From positions 1,436,001 to 1,500,000 of the forward strand of contig NZ_CP049905.1 in assembly GCF_011305535.1 (NCBI RefSeq): a stretch of DNA of 64,000 bases, written 5' to 3'. Shown here piece by piece: positions 26,602 to 36,682 of this stretch. The translations under genes and the position numbers were made by a program. The notes beneath the pieces are model-generated. The model ran no database searches. It was not told the DNA's origin and saw only the letters and a program-made list of their open reading frames with translations. This stretch comes from Diaphorobacter sp. HDW4B. GTDB lineage: Bacteria; Pseudomonadota; Gammaproteobacteria; Burkholderiales; Burkholderiaceae_C. Position 1 is the first letter of the stretch. Every line of letters starts with the position of its first letter.

Positions 26602-28067
26602 GCTCCGGCAGTCGTCGTAACCACACGACCATACGTATCTTCGAAACGAACGATATCGTCCTCGCCAAGATAGCTTCCCGATTGCACTTCCACAATCTCC
26701 AACGGCAGCTTGCCTGGATTGCGCAGGCGATGAACATGCCCCAGCGGAATGAACGTGGATTCGTTTTCGCCGAGCAGCAGCACCTGATCACCGTTGGTGA
26801 CTTCTGCCGTTCCCTTGACCACGACCCAGTGCTCTGCGCGGTGATGATGCATCTGCAGGCTGAGCGACGCGCCCGGATTGACCACGATGCGCTTGACCTG
26901 GAAGCGCTCGCCGTAGTCGATGCTGTCGTACCAGCCCCATGGGCGATGGACCTTGCGATGCGAATGAGCCAGCGCCTGACCGTAAGTCTGCAGATGCGCG
27001 ACGATCTTCTTGACGTCCTGGGTGCGACGCATGTCGACAACAAGGATGGCATCGGGAGTTTCCACCACAGCGATGTTGTCGAGGCCCACGCCCGTCACCA
27101 GACGGCTGCTCGACAGGAACAGCGAGTTGGTGCAGCCGTGCTGGACTGCATTGCCGATGATGGCGTTGCCGTCTGCGTCATGTTCGCGCACGGCCCAAAG
27201 GGCATCCCATGCACCGACGTCCGACCACCCAGCCTTGAGAGGCACAACGCGTGCCTGAATACCCAATCCGGGCGTCTTGGGAAGGCGCTCCATGACAGCG
27301 TAGTCAATGGAGTCCGACGGGCTGGCGCCGAAGGCCGTTGCCTCCGGGCGCACAAAATCCATGTCGTGTTGAGCGCCGTTCATGGCCCGCTCGCAAGCCC
27401 CAAAAATGTCGGGACGGAACGCTTTCATGGCCGTGAGCCAAACGCTTGCGCGCACAACGAACAAGCCGCTGTTCCACAGGTAGTTGCCAGCGGCTAGATA
27501 GCCCTGCGCTCGTTCCAGATCTGGTTTCTCGACAAAGCTCTGCACTTCGAACGTGCCGCCTTGCTCAATGGTTCCGTGCTGGATATAGCCGTAGCCGGTT
27601 TCAGGGCGATCCGCGACGATGCCGAATGTCACCATTTGGCCTGAGCGTGCAGCGTTGAATGCCACTTGCACGGACTCATGGAATGCTTTGCGATCTGCGA
27701 TGACGTGGTCAGCCGGCATGGCCAGCATGATGGGATCCGCGCCCGCCGAGACTGCCTGCAATGCGGCAATGGTCAGCGCTGGGGCGGTATTGCGGCCAGT
27801 CGGTTCAAGAAGAATCTTCGCGTTCTCGATATGGGCCTGCTGCAATTGCGTGGCCACCAGAAAACGATGTTCGATATTGCAGACCAGAAGCGGCGCTGCC
27901 AAAGCAACATCACCAGAGATGCCCTGAAGGCGCGTGGCGGTGTCCTGCAGCATGCTGGAGTCACCAGCGAGCGCATGAAATTGTTTGGGATAGGTTTCGC
28001 GCGAAAGTGGCCACAGGCGCGTGCCCGAGCCACCACACAGAATGACGGGAAGTAGCTGATCAGTCAT
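26598..28067 (-). CDS. manC: Bifunctional mannose-1-phosphate guanylyltransferase / mannose-6-phosphate isomerase
   Basis: 489 aa from the ATG at 28067. The N-terminal nucleotidyltransferase domain carries GGSGTRLWPLSRETYPKQ, EPTGRNTAPA, MPADHVI and FVEKPD. The C-terminal cupin (from about 370) has RPWGWYDSIDYGERFQVK, LSLQMHHHRAEHW and STFIPLGHVHRLRNPG. This type II ManC/WbpW makes GDP-mannose and usually isomerises fructose-6-phosphate to mannose-6-phosphate. It feeds Gmd and Rmd in the same operon. Its start overlaps the end of the preceding small membrane gene by eight bases, so the two are probably coupled. Confidence 0.95.
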   Translation of the reverse strand: MTDQLLPVILCGGSGTRLWPLSRETYPKQFHALAGDSSMLQDTATRLQGISGDVALAAPLLVCNIEHRFLVATQLQQAHIENAKILLEPTGRNTAPALTIAALQAVSAGADPIMLAMPADHVIADRKAFHESVQVAFNAARSGQMVTFGIVADRPETGYGYIQHGTIEQGGTFEVQSFVEKPDLERAQGYLAAGNYLWNSGLFVVRASVWLTAMKAFRPDIFGACERAMNGAQHDMDFVRPEATAFGASPSDSIDYAVMERLPKTPGLGIQARVVPLKAGWSDVGAWDALWAVREHDADGNAIIGNAVQHGCTNSLFLSSSRLVTGVGLDNIAVVETPDAILVVDMRRTQDVKKIVAHLQTYGQALAHSHRKVHRPWGWYDSIDYGERFQVKRIVVNPGASLSLQMHHHRAEHWVVVKGTAEVTNGDQVLLLGENESTFIPLGHVHRLRNPGKLPLEIVEVQSGSYLGEDDIVRFEDTYGRVVTTTAGA

Positions 28068-28497
28068 GGTAGGAGGAGGAAGAGGATGCCGGAGCATTGG
28101 AGGATGAGAGCGCAAGCGCCTCCATGTCTGCTTCCAGCATCGCCAGTCGTTGATTGAGTCTGCGCACGTCGCGTTCGATGCGCGTATTGACCATGTCGGC
28201 ATGCAGCGCCTTGATGAACAGGACGATGCAAGCGAACAAAAGAAGAAGCGCGGGGGGATAAGAAATGCCCACCGAGTAGGCAATGCGGTCGACCAGTCCT
28301 GGCCAGGCGCCCAAAAGCGCAGCCGCAGCAGCTACGGCCACCCAGAAAAGGCCGTGCATCAAGTAAAGATGATCTCGGCGAATCAGATACAAGATCAGAA
28401 TCGCCAACCCCACGCCGAGAAGCATGGTGGTAGTTTGCAAAGACGCCATATCAGCCCATGATTCCAGCAGGAGCAACGCGTGACGAACCTCCAACAT
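28060..28497 (-). CDS. DUF2304-family small membrane protein
   Basis: 145 aa. Three hydrophobic segments (TTTMLLGVGLAILILYLI, LMHGLFWVAVAAAAALLGA, YPPALLLLFACIVLFI) are followed by a coiled-coil-like basic/acidic tail (MVNTRIERDVRRLNQRLAMLEADME) and a Ser-rich end. The pattern matches DUF2304 proteins, which commonly sit beside glycosyltransferase genes in polysaccharide loci; their function is not established. A GGAGG site five bases before the ATG at 28497 supports this start; an internal ATG at 28449 is the alternative. It is the first gene of the long minus-strand operon. Confidence 0.75.
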   Translation of the reverse strand: MLEVRHALLLLESWADMASLQTTTMLLGVGLAILILYLIRRDHLYLMHGLFWVAVAAAAALLGAWPGLVDRIAYSVGISYPPALLLLFACIVLFIKALHADMVNTRIERDVRRLNQRLAMLEADMEALALSSSNAPASSSSSYHD

Positions 28498-28628
28498 TGG
28501 GCCCTCCCCGCCTCACCCCACGAAGTGCGTGCTCTTGCACAAACACATTCATGGAGCACGACGCCGCCAATGCAATGCCCCTCCAAATACCCTATTGAAA
28601 CCCATTGATGGGTCGCACAAAGCTGTCG

Positions 28629-28657
28629 ATTGTAGGCGGAATGCCCTATCTTCAAAA
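28629..28657 (-). promoter_or_regulatory. Candidate sigma-70 promoter of the O-antigen operon
   Basis: On the minus strand, TTTTGA (28657-28652), a 17-bp spacer and TACAAT (28634-28629) lie about 130 bases before the first gene of the operon. The -10 element is good and the -35 is weak. Transcription would then run to about 10844, nearly 18 kb. No JUMPstart or ops sequence was recognised in the leader. Confidence 0.35.
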
Positions 28658-28891
28658 TTGCTATCTGCGTTGATAGTCGCCTGCTATGACGCTAAATTTC
28701 GCACCCAATTGAAATGATTTACGAAGAGCCCGCTATTTATTGATAGTTTTCCAGATAGCAACCTCAAAAAGCCCGAGGAAAATCGACAATCGCTTCGATT
28801 TGTTAACAATTACGCAGTGTTGTAATTGCAATTAATTACTTAGTTAACGGTTGCATACTTCGCGCAGCGTGAGGGATAAGAAGACCTTCCC

Positions 28892-28916
28892 CCCCTTGGC
28901 TTGGCAAAGCAAGGGG
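28892..28916 (-). terminator. Possible hairpin terminator downstream of sbcC
   Basis: Minus-strand RNA can form CCCCTTG...CAAGGGG with an inner CTT/AAG extension and a four-base loop. It lies 86 bases after the sbcC stop. No run of U follows, so intrinsic termination is doubtful. Confidence 0.25.
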
Positions 28917-29001
28917 TATTGCCGCAACCCAAGCGATCACCAGCGCTTCAGTCGTGTTTCTGGCTCTTGAGTTGCGTCTCTGCCATTACCGACATTTCAA
29001 T

Positions 29002-32000
29002 TCACGGACGAATGCTCAACCGCGAATGCCCCACGCCGCCGCCCTTTTCGACGCGGATCTGGGTGGCGATGCGGTCCTTCAGGCCTTCGACGTGGCTGAT
29101 GATGCCGACCATCTTGCCGCTGGCGTTCAGGGTGTCGAGCGCGTTGAGCGCCACGTCCAGCGTTTCGGCGTCCAGCGTGCCGAAGCCTTCGTCGAGGAAC
29201 AGCGAGTCGATGGAGGTCTTGTGGCTGACCAGATCGGACAGCGCGAGCGCCAACGCGAGGCTGACCAGAAAGCTCTCGCCACCTGACAGCGTGCGCGTGT
29301 CGCGCGAGGCGTCGGCCTGCCATTGATCGACGATTTCGAGTTCCAGTTCGCCCGATGATTTGCGGCGCAGCACGTAGCGGCCGTGCAGACGTTCGAGCTG
29401 GCGGTTGGCGAGCGTGAGCAGGTGGTCCAACGTGAGGCCCTGCGCGAACTTGCGGAACTTGTCGCCCTTGGATGAGCCGACCAGCGCGTCGAGGCGCTGC
29501 CAGACATCCGACTCGCTTGCCTGCGCTGCGATCTGCTGCAGCAGTTCTTGCTGGCTGCCGCGCAGGGCGTTGTCGCGCTCAATGGTCGCGAGTTTGCCGC
29601 CGAGTTGCTGGTTGAACTGCGTGGATTCGGCTTCAAACTGAGCAATGCCTTGCTCCAGCGTTTCGCGACTTGCGTCGGTGGCGTTGCGCGCCTGCAGTTC
29701 GACAAGTTTGGCTTGCTGCGTTTGCAGCAGCTCGCTTGCCACTTGGCGCTCCTGCTCGCGCTGTTGTTTGCGCGACTGCAACTGGCTACGTTCTTCCGCC
29801 GACATGCGTGCGTTGAAGAAGGCATCCTCGTCCGCGAACGGACTGGCTTGCAAGGCACCTCGCCAATGCTGTTCTGCTGAGCCTTGCTCCGCGCGATGTC
29901 GCGAAAGCAGTTCCTCCAACTCTTGCACGCTGCCCGCCAGTTGACCGGCTTTGCGCGCGATGGCATCGATCCGCGCGCTGCACTCGGCGAGTGCCTGTGC
30001 GGCATTCAAATCGCTGGTGACATCTGCCACTTCGTCCGTGAATTCGGCCGCGCGTTCACGCCATTTCGCAAGCTGTGAGCGCATCTGCTCGCAGGTGGCG
30101 CGTTGGCGCTCCAGTTCCATGGCGATGCTGTGGATGCGTTCCTGCTTTTGCTGCCATGCGAGGCGCTCTTCATCGCGCGCACGTAGCCACGCGGCGGCGT
30201 CCGTCGGCAAGCCTGTCAGATCGGCAAAGCCTGCATTGCACAAGGCACCAAGCAATTGCTCCTGCTGTGATTGCAAGCCTGCGCGTTGCTGATCCAGCAA
30301 CGCCTTGGTGTCCGCAAGCTTCTGCGTCCCGCTGTCGATCTGCTGCTGCAAGCGCAGCGCTTCTTCGCGCGCAAGGTGAACGGTGTGGGCCAGATCGGCC
30401 TGGCGTTTGCCGGTGTCGTGCAACTGCTGGTCCAGCGCCTCCACGGATTGCAATTGCGCACGCAGCGAGGTGGCTTGCGACTGCGCCGATGACAGGGCCT
30501 GCGCCAGACGCTCTGCCAGCTCCCAGTCCTTGGCCTGCAGGGGATCGCCGTGCTGCAGTTGCGCGCGAAGCTCGTCCCACGCGGACTGGTTGGCTCGGCC
30601 TTCTTCGATCAGTTGCTGCTCACGCGCGTGCAAGTTGCGGGCTTGCGTTTGCGCAGCGGAAAGCTCTGCGCCGCATTCAAGCAGCCTCTTCTCGCCCTGT
30701 TTCTGCGCCTGCTTCAAGCGGTCGAGTTCGCCGCGCGTGGCGGAGCTGTCCAACTGGGCATAGTGCGCAATGGCCGGATGCTCGTGCGCGCCGCACAACG
30801 GACAGGCCTCGCCGGGCTGCAGGTTGGCCCGGTGCTCGGCCAGACTGCGGATGATCTGCTCCTGCTCCAGCATGCGCTGCTTGTCGGCAACGCGTTCGTT
30901 CAGGATGTTCTGCGCATCCTGATTTTCGATCTGTGAAGTCTGCAGTTCTTCCGCTTTTTTGGCGGCCTCCACACGCTGCGTGCGCACCTCGAAGAACTGC
31001 ACCTTCATCTCGCGTTGGCGGCGCGCGCTTTCATCCAGGCGTTCGGTGATGGAGAGATTTTTCTCCGCACGCTGCGACTGCTCGCGCAATGCGGCCAGCG
31101 TTAGCGTGCCCAGCAACTGGCCCTGCTTTTGCTGCAAGTTCTGCCACTGCGCTTCCCCGTGCCTGTGGGCATTCGCCGTGACTTCACTTTGAATGGCGTG
31201 CTGCTTCAAGCGGCGGCGTGCTTCGTCGAGCTTGCTCGTCGTTTCCTTGATGAGTTGCTCGTTCAGTGCGATGTCGCTTTGGATCTTCGCTTGCTGCGCA
31301 AACTGCTCGCGCCACACGCCCATATGCTCGGCCAGATGCGCGTGATGTGCGCGTGCGCTGCTCCATTCACCGAGCGCTGTCTGTTCGCTTTCCAGCCCAA
31401 GCAGATGCTTCTCGGACTGTTCATCGAGCAACTTGGCGAAGGCCAGCGCCAGCGCATGTTCGCGCTGTTGCGCCGTGCGTTGCTCGGTCAGTTCGCCTTG
31501 CCGATCCGACAGTTGCTTGGCCGCATTCTGAACCGCGACATTGGCAGATTGCAGTGCTGCGTGAGCCGGCTCCAGCGCCTGCGCGGGTTCGCTGGCGGCC
31601 AGCTTTTCCAACTCGGGCGCAGCGTTCTGGATCGCAGCTTCGGCTTGCGTCACGCGCTGCTGCGCGCCTTGCACAGCCCCTTCACTTTCGGCCACGGCGT
31701 TGCGCCATTGCAGTTGATCGCGCAGCGCATTGGTCTTGCCCGCCAGTTCCGATTGCTGTGTCTGGATCGCGCCGACCTCTTCCTGAATCGCTGCGCGCTG
31801 CTCATCGCTCAGCAGTTCCATGCCATCAGCGCGCGATTGCATGAGCGCCAATTTTTCGCGCTCATCTCGTGCTCGTGCGAACACGCGCTGCGAGATCTCG
31901 CCGTAGATTTCGGTGCCGGTCAGTTCCTCCAGCAACTCGGCGCGGTCGTTCGCATTGGCGTTGAGGAACGCCGCAAAACCACCTTGCGCGAGCAGCATCG

Positions 32001-32445
32001 AACGCGTAAATCGCGGGAAGTCGAGGCGCGTGATGTCGGTGATCTGCTTGAGTTTTTCGCTCACATGGCGCGTGATCACCGTACCATCGCCCTTGGCCAG
32101 TTCGACCTGCGGCGATTGCAGCGCGCCGTCCACCTTGTCGCGCGCGCGGCGCTGGCTCCAGGAAGCGCGGTAAACCTCGCCGCGCACTTCGAATTCCAGT
32201 TCGGCGCTGCAGTCCGCGGTGTGGCGCGTCATGATGTCGTTGACGGCCTTGGACTGCGTGCCAAGGCGCGGCGTCTCGTGATAGAGCGCGAGGCAGATGG
32301 CGTCGAGCAGCGTGGACTTGCCGGCGCCTGTGGGCCCGGTGATCGCGAACAGACCGCTTTCGGAGAGCGGCGGCGCGGTGAAGTCGATGGTCCACTCGCC
32401 CTTGAGCGAGTTCAGATTCTTGAGTTGCAGGCGACGGATCTTCAT
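29002..32445 (-). CDS. sbcC: Exonuclease subunit SbcC (Rad50-like ATPase)
   Basis: 1147 aa. With SbcD it forms a nuclease that cuts DNA hairpins and processes double-strand ends. Walker A is GPTGAGKST (about 38-46). Long coiled-coil arms, rich in Gln, Ala and Glu, flank a zinc hook ACPLCGAHEHP near the centre (about 555). The C-terminal ATPase half shows TLSGGESFLVSLALALALSD and SLFLDEGFGTLD. Length is close to that of the roughly 1050-aa E. coli protein. The ATG overlaps the sbcD stop by four bases, so the two genes are co-translated. Confidence 0.95.
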   Translation of the reverse strand: MKIRRLQLKNLNSLKGEWTIDFTAPPLSESGLFAITGPTGAGKSTLLDAICLALYHETPRLGTQSKAVNDIMTRHTADCSAELEFEVRGEVYRASWSQRRARDKVDGALQSPQVELAKGDGTVITRHVSEKLKQITDITRLDFPRFTRSMLLAQGGFAAFLNANANDRAELLEELTGTEIYGEISQRVFARARDEREKLALMQSRADGMELLSDEQRAAIQEEVGAIQTQQSELAGKTNALRDQLQWRNAVAESEGAVQGAQQRVTQAEAAIQNAAPELEKLAASEPAQALEPAHAALQSANVAVQNAAKQLSDRQGELTEQRTAQQREHALALAFAKLLDEQSEKHLLGLESEQTALGEWSSARAHHAHLAEHMGVWREQFAQQAKIQSDIALNEQLIKETTSKLDEARRRLKQHAIQSEVTANAHRHGEAQWQNLQQKQGQLLGTLTLAALREQSQRAEKNLSITERLDESARRQREMKVQFFEVRTQRVEAAKKAEELQTSQIENQDAQNILNERVADKQRMLEQEQIIRSLAEHRANLQPGEACPLCGAHEHPAIAHYAQLDSSATRGELDRLKQAQKQGEKRLLECGAELSAAQTQARNLHAREQQLIEEGRANQSAWDELRAQLQHGDPLQAKDWELAERLAQALSSAQSQATSLRAQLQSVEALDQQLHDTGKRQADLAHTVHLAREEALRLQQQIDSGTQKLADTKALLDQQRAGLQSQQEQLLGALCNAGFADLTGLPTDAAAWLRARDEERLAWQQKQERIHSIAMELERQRATCEQMRSQLAKWRERAAEFTDEVADVTSDLNAAQALAECSARIDAIARKAGQLAGSVQELEELLSRHRAEQGSAEQHWRGALQASPFADEDAFFNARMSAEERSQLQSRKQQREQERQVASELLQTQQAKLVELQARNATDASRETLEQGIAQFEAESTQFNQQLGGKLATIERDNALRGSQQELLQQIAAQASESDVWQRLDALVGSSKGDKFRKFAQGLTLDHLLTLANRQLERLHGRYVLRRKSSGELELEIVDQWQADASRDTRTLSGGESFLVSLALALALSDLVSHKTSIDSLFLDEGFGTLDAETLDVALNALDTLNASGKMVGIISHVEGLKDRIATQIRVEKGGGVGHSRLSIRP

Positions 32446-33704
32446 TGGGCTGTGCCCTCGCCTTGTTCTTCGCTCTCGCCCAGTTGCACGGCATCGACCA
32501 CCTGCCGGTAGCGCTGCGTGATCGCCCCGCGCAAGCTGGCATCCATGCCCTCTTCAAGGCCGAGTCGTCGCTCGAACACGTCGTGCGGATCAAGCTCATC
32601 AAGCGTCACGCCGCTGTTGTCCTGCAACTGCGCCATGGTCTGCCCGCGTTCGCGGCGAATGCGCAGCACTTCGAGCGGCTGGCCCTCGACGAGCTTTTGA
32701 ATGCGAGCGGGCAGATCCGCCAGATAGTCGTCGGTGGTCACGGTGATTTCGAGCCAGACCGTCTGCCCGGCCTCGGCCTGCGCGGCAATGCGCGGCAGCG
32801 CGTCGGTCATGTAGCCCAAGTCTCCCCGCAGGCTCATCATCGGCTGGAAGATGGGCACGGGCAGCTCGGTCACGGACTGCAGGCCGGATTCATTCAGATC
32901 GACCAGCAGCATCTGCTTGTTCTGGCCGAGTTCGTCAAAACTCAGCGTGATGGGCGAACCGCAATAGCGGATGTGCTCGTGGCCGCCAACCTTCTGCGGC
33001 TTGTGGATATGTCCGAGCGCGAGGTAATCCACGGGCGGAAATTCGGAGGTCGGAAACGCGTCCAGCGTGCCCACATAGATTTCGCGCACCGATTCACTGC
33101 TGCTCGCGCCCACGGTGGTCAGGTGACCCGTGGCGATGATGGGCAGGCGCTGGCCAGTCTGCTGCGCGAGCTCATCGCGCTTGGCGCAGGCGGCGGCGTA
33201 GACACTCTGGTAATACTGCTTGATGGCCACAAGCAGTTGCTGCTGGCGGTCCTGCGCGCTCTGACCGAATTCGGAGGTCACCACATCGCGCGGACGAATG
33301 AAGGGAATCGCACAGACGATGCAACCGGGCTGCCCCGCCACGCGGCTCGGCAGCACGCGCACATGGGATTTTGGCGCAGTCGCGGCCGGGTAGACATGGG
33401 TGGACAGCACCGACAGCAGCGCGCTGCTCTCGCGCAGCGTGGCGACCGAGTCGTGATTGCCGCCGAGCAGCAGCAAGCCCACGCCCGCCGCATGCAGGCG
33501 CACGACCAGATCGGCGTACATCTCGCGTGCATAGCTGGGCGGCGTGCCGGTATCGAAAATATCCCCCGCAATCAGCACGGCATCCACCGCGTGGTTCTGC
33601 ACTTGGGTGAGCAGCCAGCCGATCAGCGCCTGATGTTCGGCCTGACGGGACTTGCCCATGAAGTTCTGGCCCAGATGCCAGTCGGATGTATGAAGAATTC
33701 GCAC
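32442..33704 (-). CDS. sbcD: Exonuclease subunit SbcD (Mre11-like nuclease)
   Basis: 420 aa. Calcineurin-type metallophosphoesterase motifs are complete: MRILHTSDWHLGQ (Asp8, His10), LIAGDIFDTG, LLGGNHDS, ATGHLT, and LALGHIHKPQ. The C-terminal part is the capping domain. It is the first gene of sbcDC. Upstream, a perfect dyad TTGTAGG-N6-CCTACAA (33768-33787) lies in the intergenic region and could be an operator for this operon or for groESL. Confidence 0.94.
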   Translation of the reverse strand: MRILHTSDWHLGQNFMGKSRQAEHQALIGWLLTQVQNHAVDAVLIAGDIFDTGTPPSYAREMYADLVVRLHAAGVGLLLLGGNHDSVATLRESSALLSVLSTHVYPAATAPKSHVRVLPSRVAGQPGCIVCAIPFIRPRDVVTSEFGQSAQDRQQQLLVAIKQYYQSVYAAACAKRDELAQQTGQRLPIIATGHLTTVGASSSESVREIYVGTLDAFPTSEFPPVDYLALGHIHKPQKVGGHEHIRYCGSPITLSFDELGQNKQMLLVDLNESGLQSVTELPVPIFQPMMSLRGDLGYMTDALPRIAAQAEAGQTVWLEITVTTDDYLADLPARIQKLVEGQPLEVLRIRRERGQTMAQLQDNSGVTLDELDPHDVFERRLGLEEGMDASLRGAITQRYRQVVDAVQLGESEEQGEGTAQ

Positions 33705-33835
33705 GGCGATATTGTCCTAGGGAATCCCTGCCATTTGCCCCGCTCACCTGCCGGGGGGTCAGTCTCATTGTAGGAATTGACCTACAAAATCCTCCTCGTG
33801 AGCCAACTCCATGAAAGCCCTGATGCCCACAGGTC

Positions 33836-33863
33836 TTGAAAACGTCAGGAATTGCCTTATTAT
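33836..33863 (+). promoter_or_regulatory. Promoter of groES-groEL
   Basis: TTGAAA (33836-33841), a 16-bp spacer and TATTAT (33858-33863) form a good vegetative promoter. Its -10 element abuts the CIRCE operator, so a bound HrcA would block it. The preceding CTTGAAA is also compatible with a sigma-32 -35 element, but no convincing CCCCAT-type -10 follows. Confidence 0.65.
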
Positions 33864-33889
33864 TAGCACTCGTTGAGGTTGAGTGCTAG
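33863..33889 (+). promoter_or_regulatory. CIRCE operator (HrcA binding site)
   Basis: The inverted repeat TTAGCACTC-N9-GAGTGCTAG matches the CIRCE consensus in 17 of 18 arm positions. It lies about 100 bases upstream of groES, within the likely transcription start. HrcA represses groESL through this element until heat or unfolded protein ties up GroEL. hrcA itself is not in the window. Confidence 0.95.
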
Positions 33890-33987
33890 CACACGCAACT
33901 GACATCAAGTTTTAAGCGAGATCCCTCAGGATCGGCTTTTCTTCTTCTTGTTCAACCCAGTTGAAAAAATCTTAGTTAGGAGTTGCT

Positions 33988-34278
33988 ATGAACCTGCGTC
34001 CCCTGCACGATCGCGTGATCGTCAAGCGCCTCGAAAACGAAACCAAGACAGCTTCGGGCATCGTGATCCCCGACAGCGCTACCGAGAAGCCTGATCAAGG
34101 CGAAGTCGTGGCCGTGGGCCCCGGCAAGCGCGACGACAAGGGTGCCCTGATCGCCCTGAACGTGAAGGTGGGCGACCGCGTTCTGTTCGGCAAGTACTCT
34201 GGCCAGACCGTCAAGGTCGACGGCGACGAACTGCTGGTGATGAAGGAAGACGACCTGTTTGCGGTCGTCGAAAAGTAA
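33988..34278 (+). CDS. groES: Co-chaperonin GroES
   Basis: 96 aa, the usual length. It caps the GroEL ring. Starts [20 protein letters not shown]; the mobile-loop region is [19 protein letters not shown], and it ends [27 protein letters not shown] lies seven bases before the ATG. CIRCE-controlled, first gene of the bicistron, with groEL 98 bases downstream. Confidence 0.98.
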   Translation: MNLRPLHDRVIVKRLENETKTASGIVIPDSATEKPDQGEVVAVGPGKRDDKGALIALNVKVGDRVLFGKYSGQTVKVDGDELLVMKEDDLFAVVEK

Positions 34279-34367
34279 GCCCTCTGGCGCTTGCTGGCCC
34301 GCTTGGCTCACATGAGCGCATGACGGGCCACCCCTCATCAAAACCCATTCTCAAGAATTTCTTTTAG

Positions 34368-36020
<1,653 letters not shown>

Positions 36021-36087
36021 TTACCCCTGCTCCGGCGGCTGGTGGGTAGAGGCTCCAGCCGTTGGAAACCCGGAAGTCATTCCAAAC

Positions 36088-36126
36088 AAAAAAACCTGCA
36101 GGTCTTTGGATCTGCGGGTTTTTTGT
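36088..36126 (+). terminator. Intrinsic terminator of groESL
   Basis: The stem AAAACCTGCAG / CTGCGGGTTTT with a loop of about ten bases is followed by T6GTTTGTTTG. It lies 70 bases after the groEL stop. A-rich before and T-rich after, it could act in both directions. Confidence 0.85.
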
Positions 36127-36170
36127 TTGTTTGTTTGAATGAAGCTGGCTTCAGATACGTGTTTACTTAC

Positions 36171-36400
36171 GGGTGCCGGGTGTTCGCCCCGGCGGGCGAG
36201 TAACTTTTTGCTTGCGCCAAAAAGTCACCAAAAATCGCTTTTGAATACCCACGATAGAACTCACTGCGCGCCAAGGCGCTCCGTTCGGGCAACTATCGTG
36301 AGTCAGATCAAAAGCTGGGGAGGGCACTGCTGCATTCTGCGATGCAGCAGCGGAGGCGCAAGCATCGCGACGAAATGATCTTGGTTTTCGCGCGAGAGTT
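36171..36400 (+). repeat. Dispersed intergenic repeat, copy 1 (plus orientation)
   Basis: The first 70 bases (36171-36241) are nearly identical to the reverse complement of 36566-36637. They include the core GTAACTTTTTGCTTGCGCCA and AAAAGTCACCAAAAA. A second conserved block holds a hairpin: outer stem CACGATAG (36250-36257) with CTATCGTG (36293-36300), and an inner GCGCC/GGCGC stem. A block reading CTCCGTTCGGGCAAC is shared with copy 2. A 79-codon open frame here (36139-36378) encodes the repeat and is unlikely to be a protein. The right end is approximate. Confidence 0.75.
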
Positions 36401-36414
36401 CAATTCGTCATGCG

Positions 36415-36641
36415 GCTTGTACCCAGGCATCTCGCGAGGTCGCGAGATGCAGCACGAGCAACGCGAAGTGCCGTAACACACCTCTTATGAAACCTCTGAC
36501 TCGCGGCGGTTGCCCGAACGGAGCGCCTACGGCGCAAAGTGAGTTCTGCCGCGTGACCCCGAATTCAAAGCGCTTTTTGGTGACTTTTTGGCGCAAGCAA
36601 AAAGTTACTCGCCCGCCGGGGCGAACTCCCGGCACCCGCCC
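36415..36641 (-). repeat. Dispersed intergenic repeat, copy 2 (minus orientation)
   Basis: Mirror copy of the element at 36171-36400, so the pair is head to head. Its outer stem is CGCGGCGG (36502-36509) with CTGCCGCG (36546-36553): different bases from copy 1, yet still paired. The inner GCGCC/GGCGC stem is kept. It also has a tail with a separate hairpin of the type TCTCGCGA/TCGCGAGA near 36430-36450. Located between the convergent ends of groEL and the binding-protein gene. The left end is approximate. Confidence 0.75.
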
Positions 36642-36682
36642 TCAACCCCCTAGCAAGCGCTGAATGAGCACAAACCACCCAA

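Larger units (their letters stand above)
28498..29001. other. 504-bp intergenic region, AT-rich, with an inverted repeat and a hairpin
   Basis: No gene is visible between sbcC and the O-antigen operon. Roughly 28720-28860 is strikingly AT-rich. It holds a perfect dyad CAATTAC-N8-GTAATTG (28807-28828), with GTTAAC hexamers at 28802-28807 and 28853-28858. Near the sbcC end a hairpin CCCCTTGG/CAAGGGG (28892-28916) has no T-tract. The AT-rich block upstream of a surface-polysaccharide operon would suit an H-NS-type silencer or a specific regulator, but this is inference. Confidence 0.5.

Noticed and set aside
36139..36635. Two short open frames (plus 36139-36378, minus 36408-36635)
   Set aside because: They lie inside the inverted copies of the dispersed repeat; their similarity to one another comes from the repeat, not from a conserved protein.
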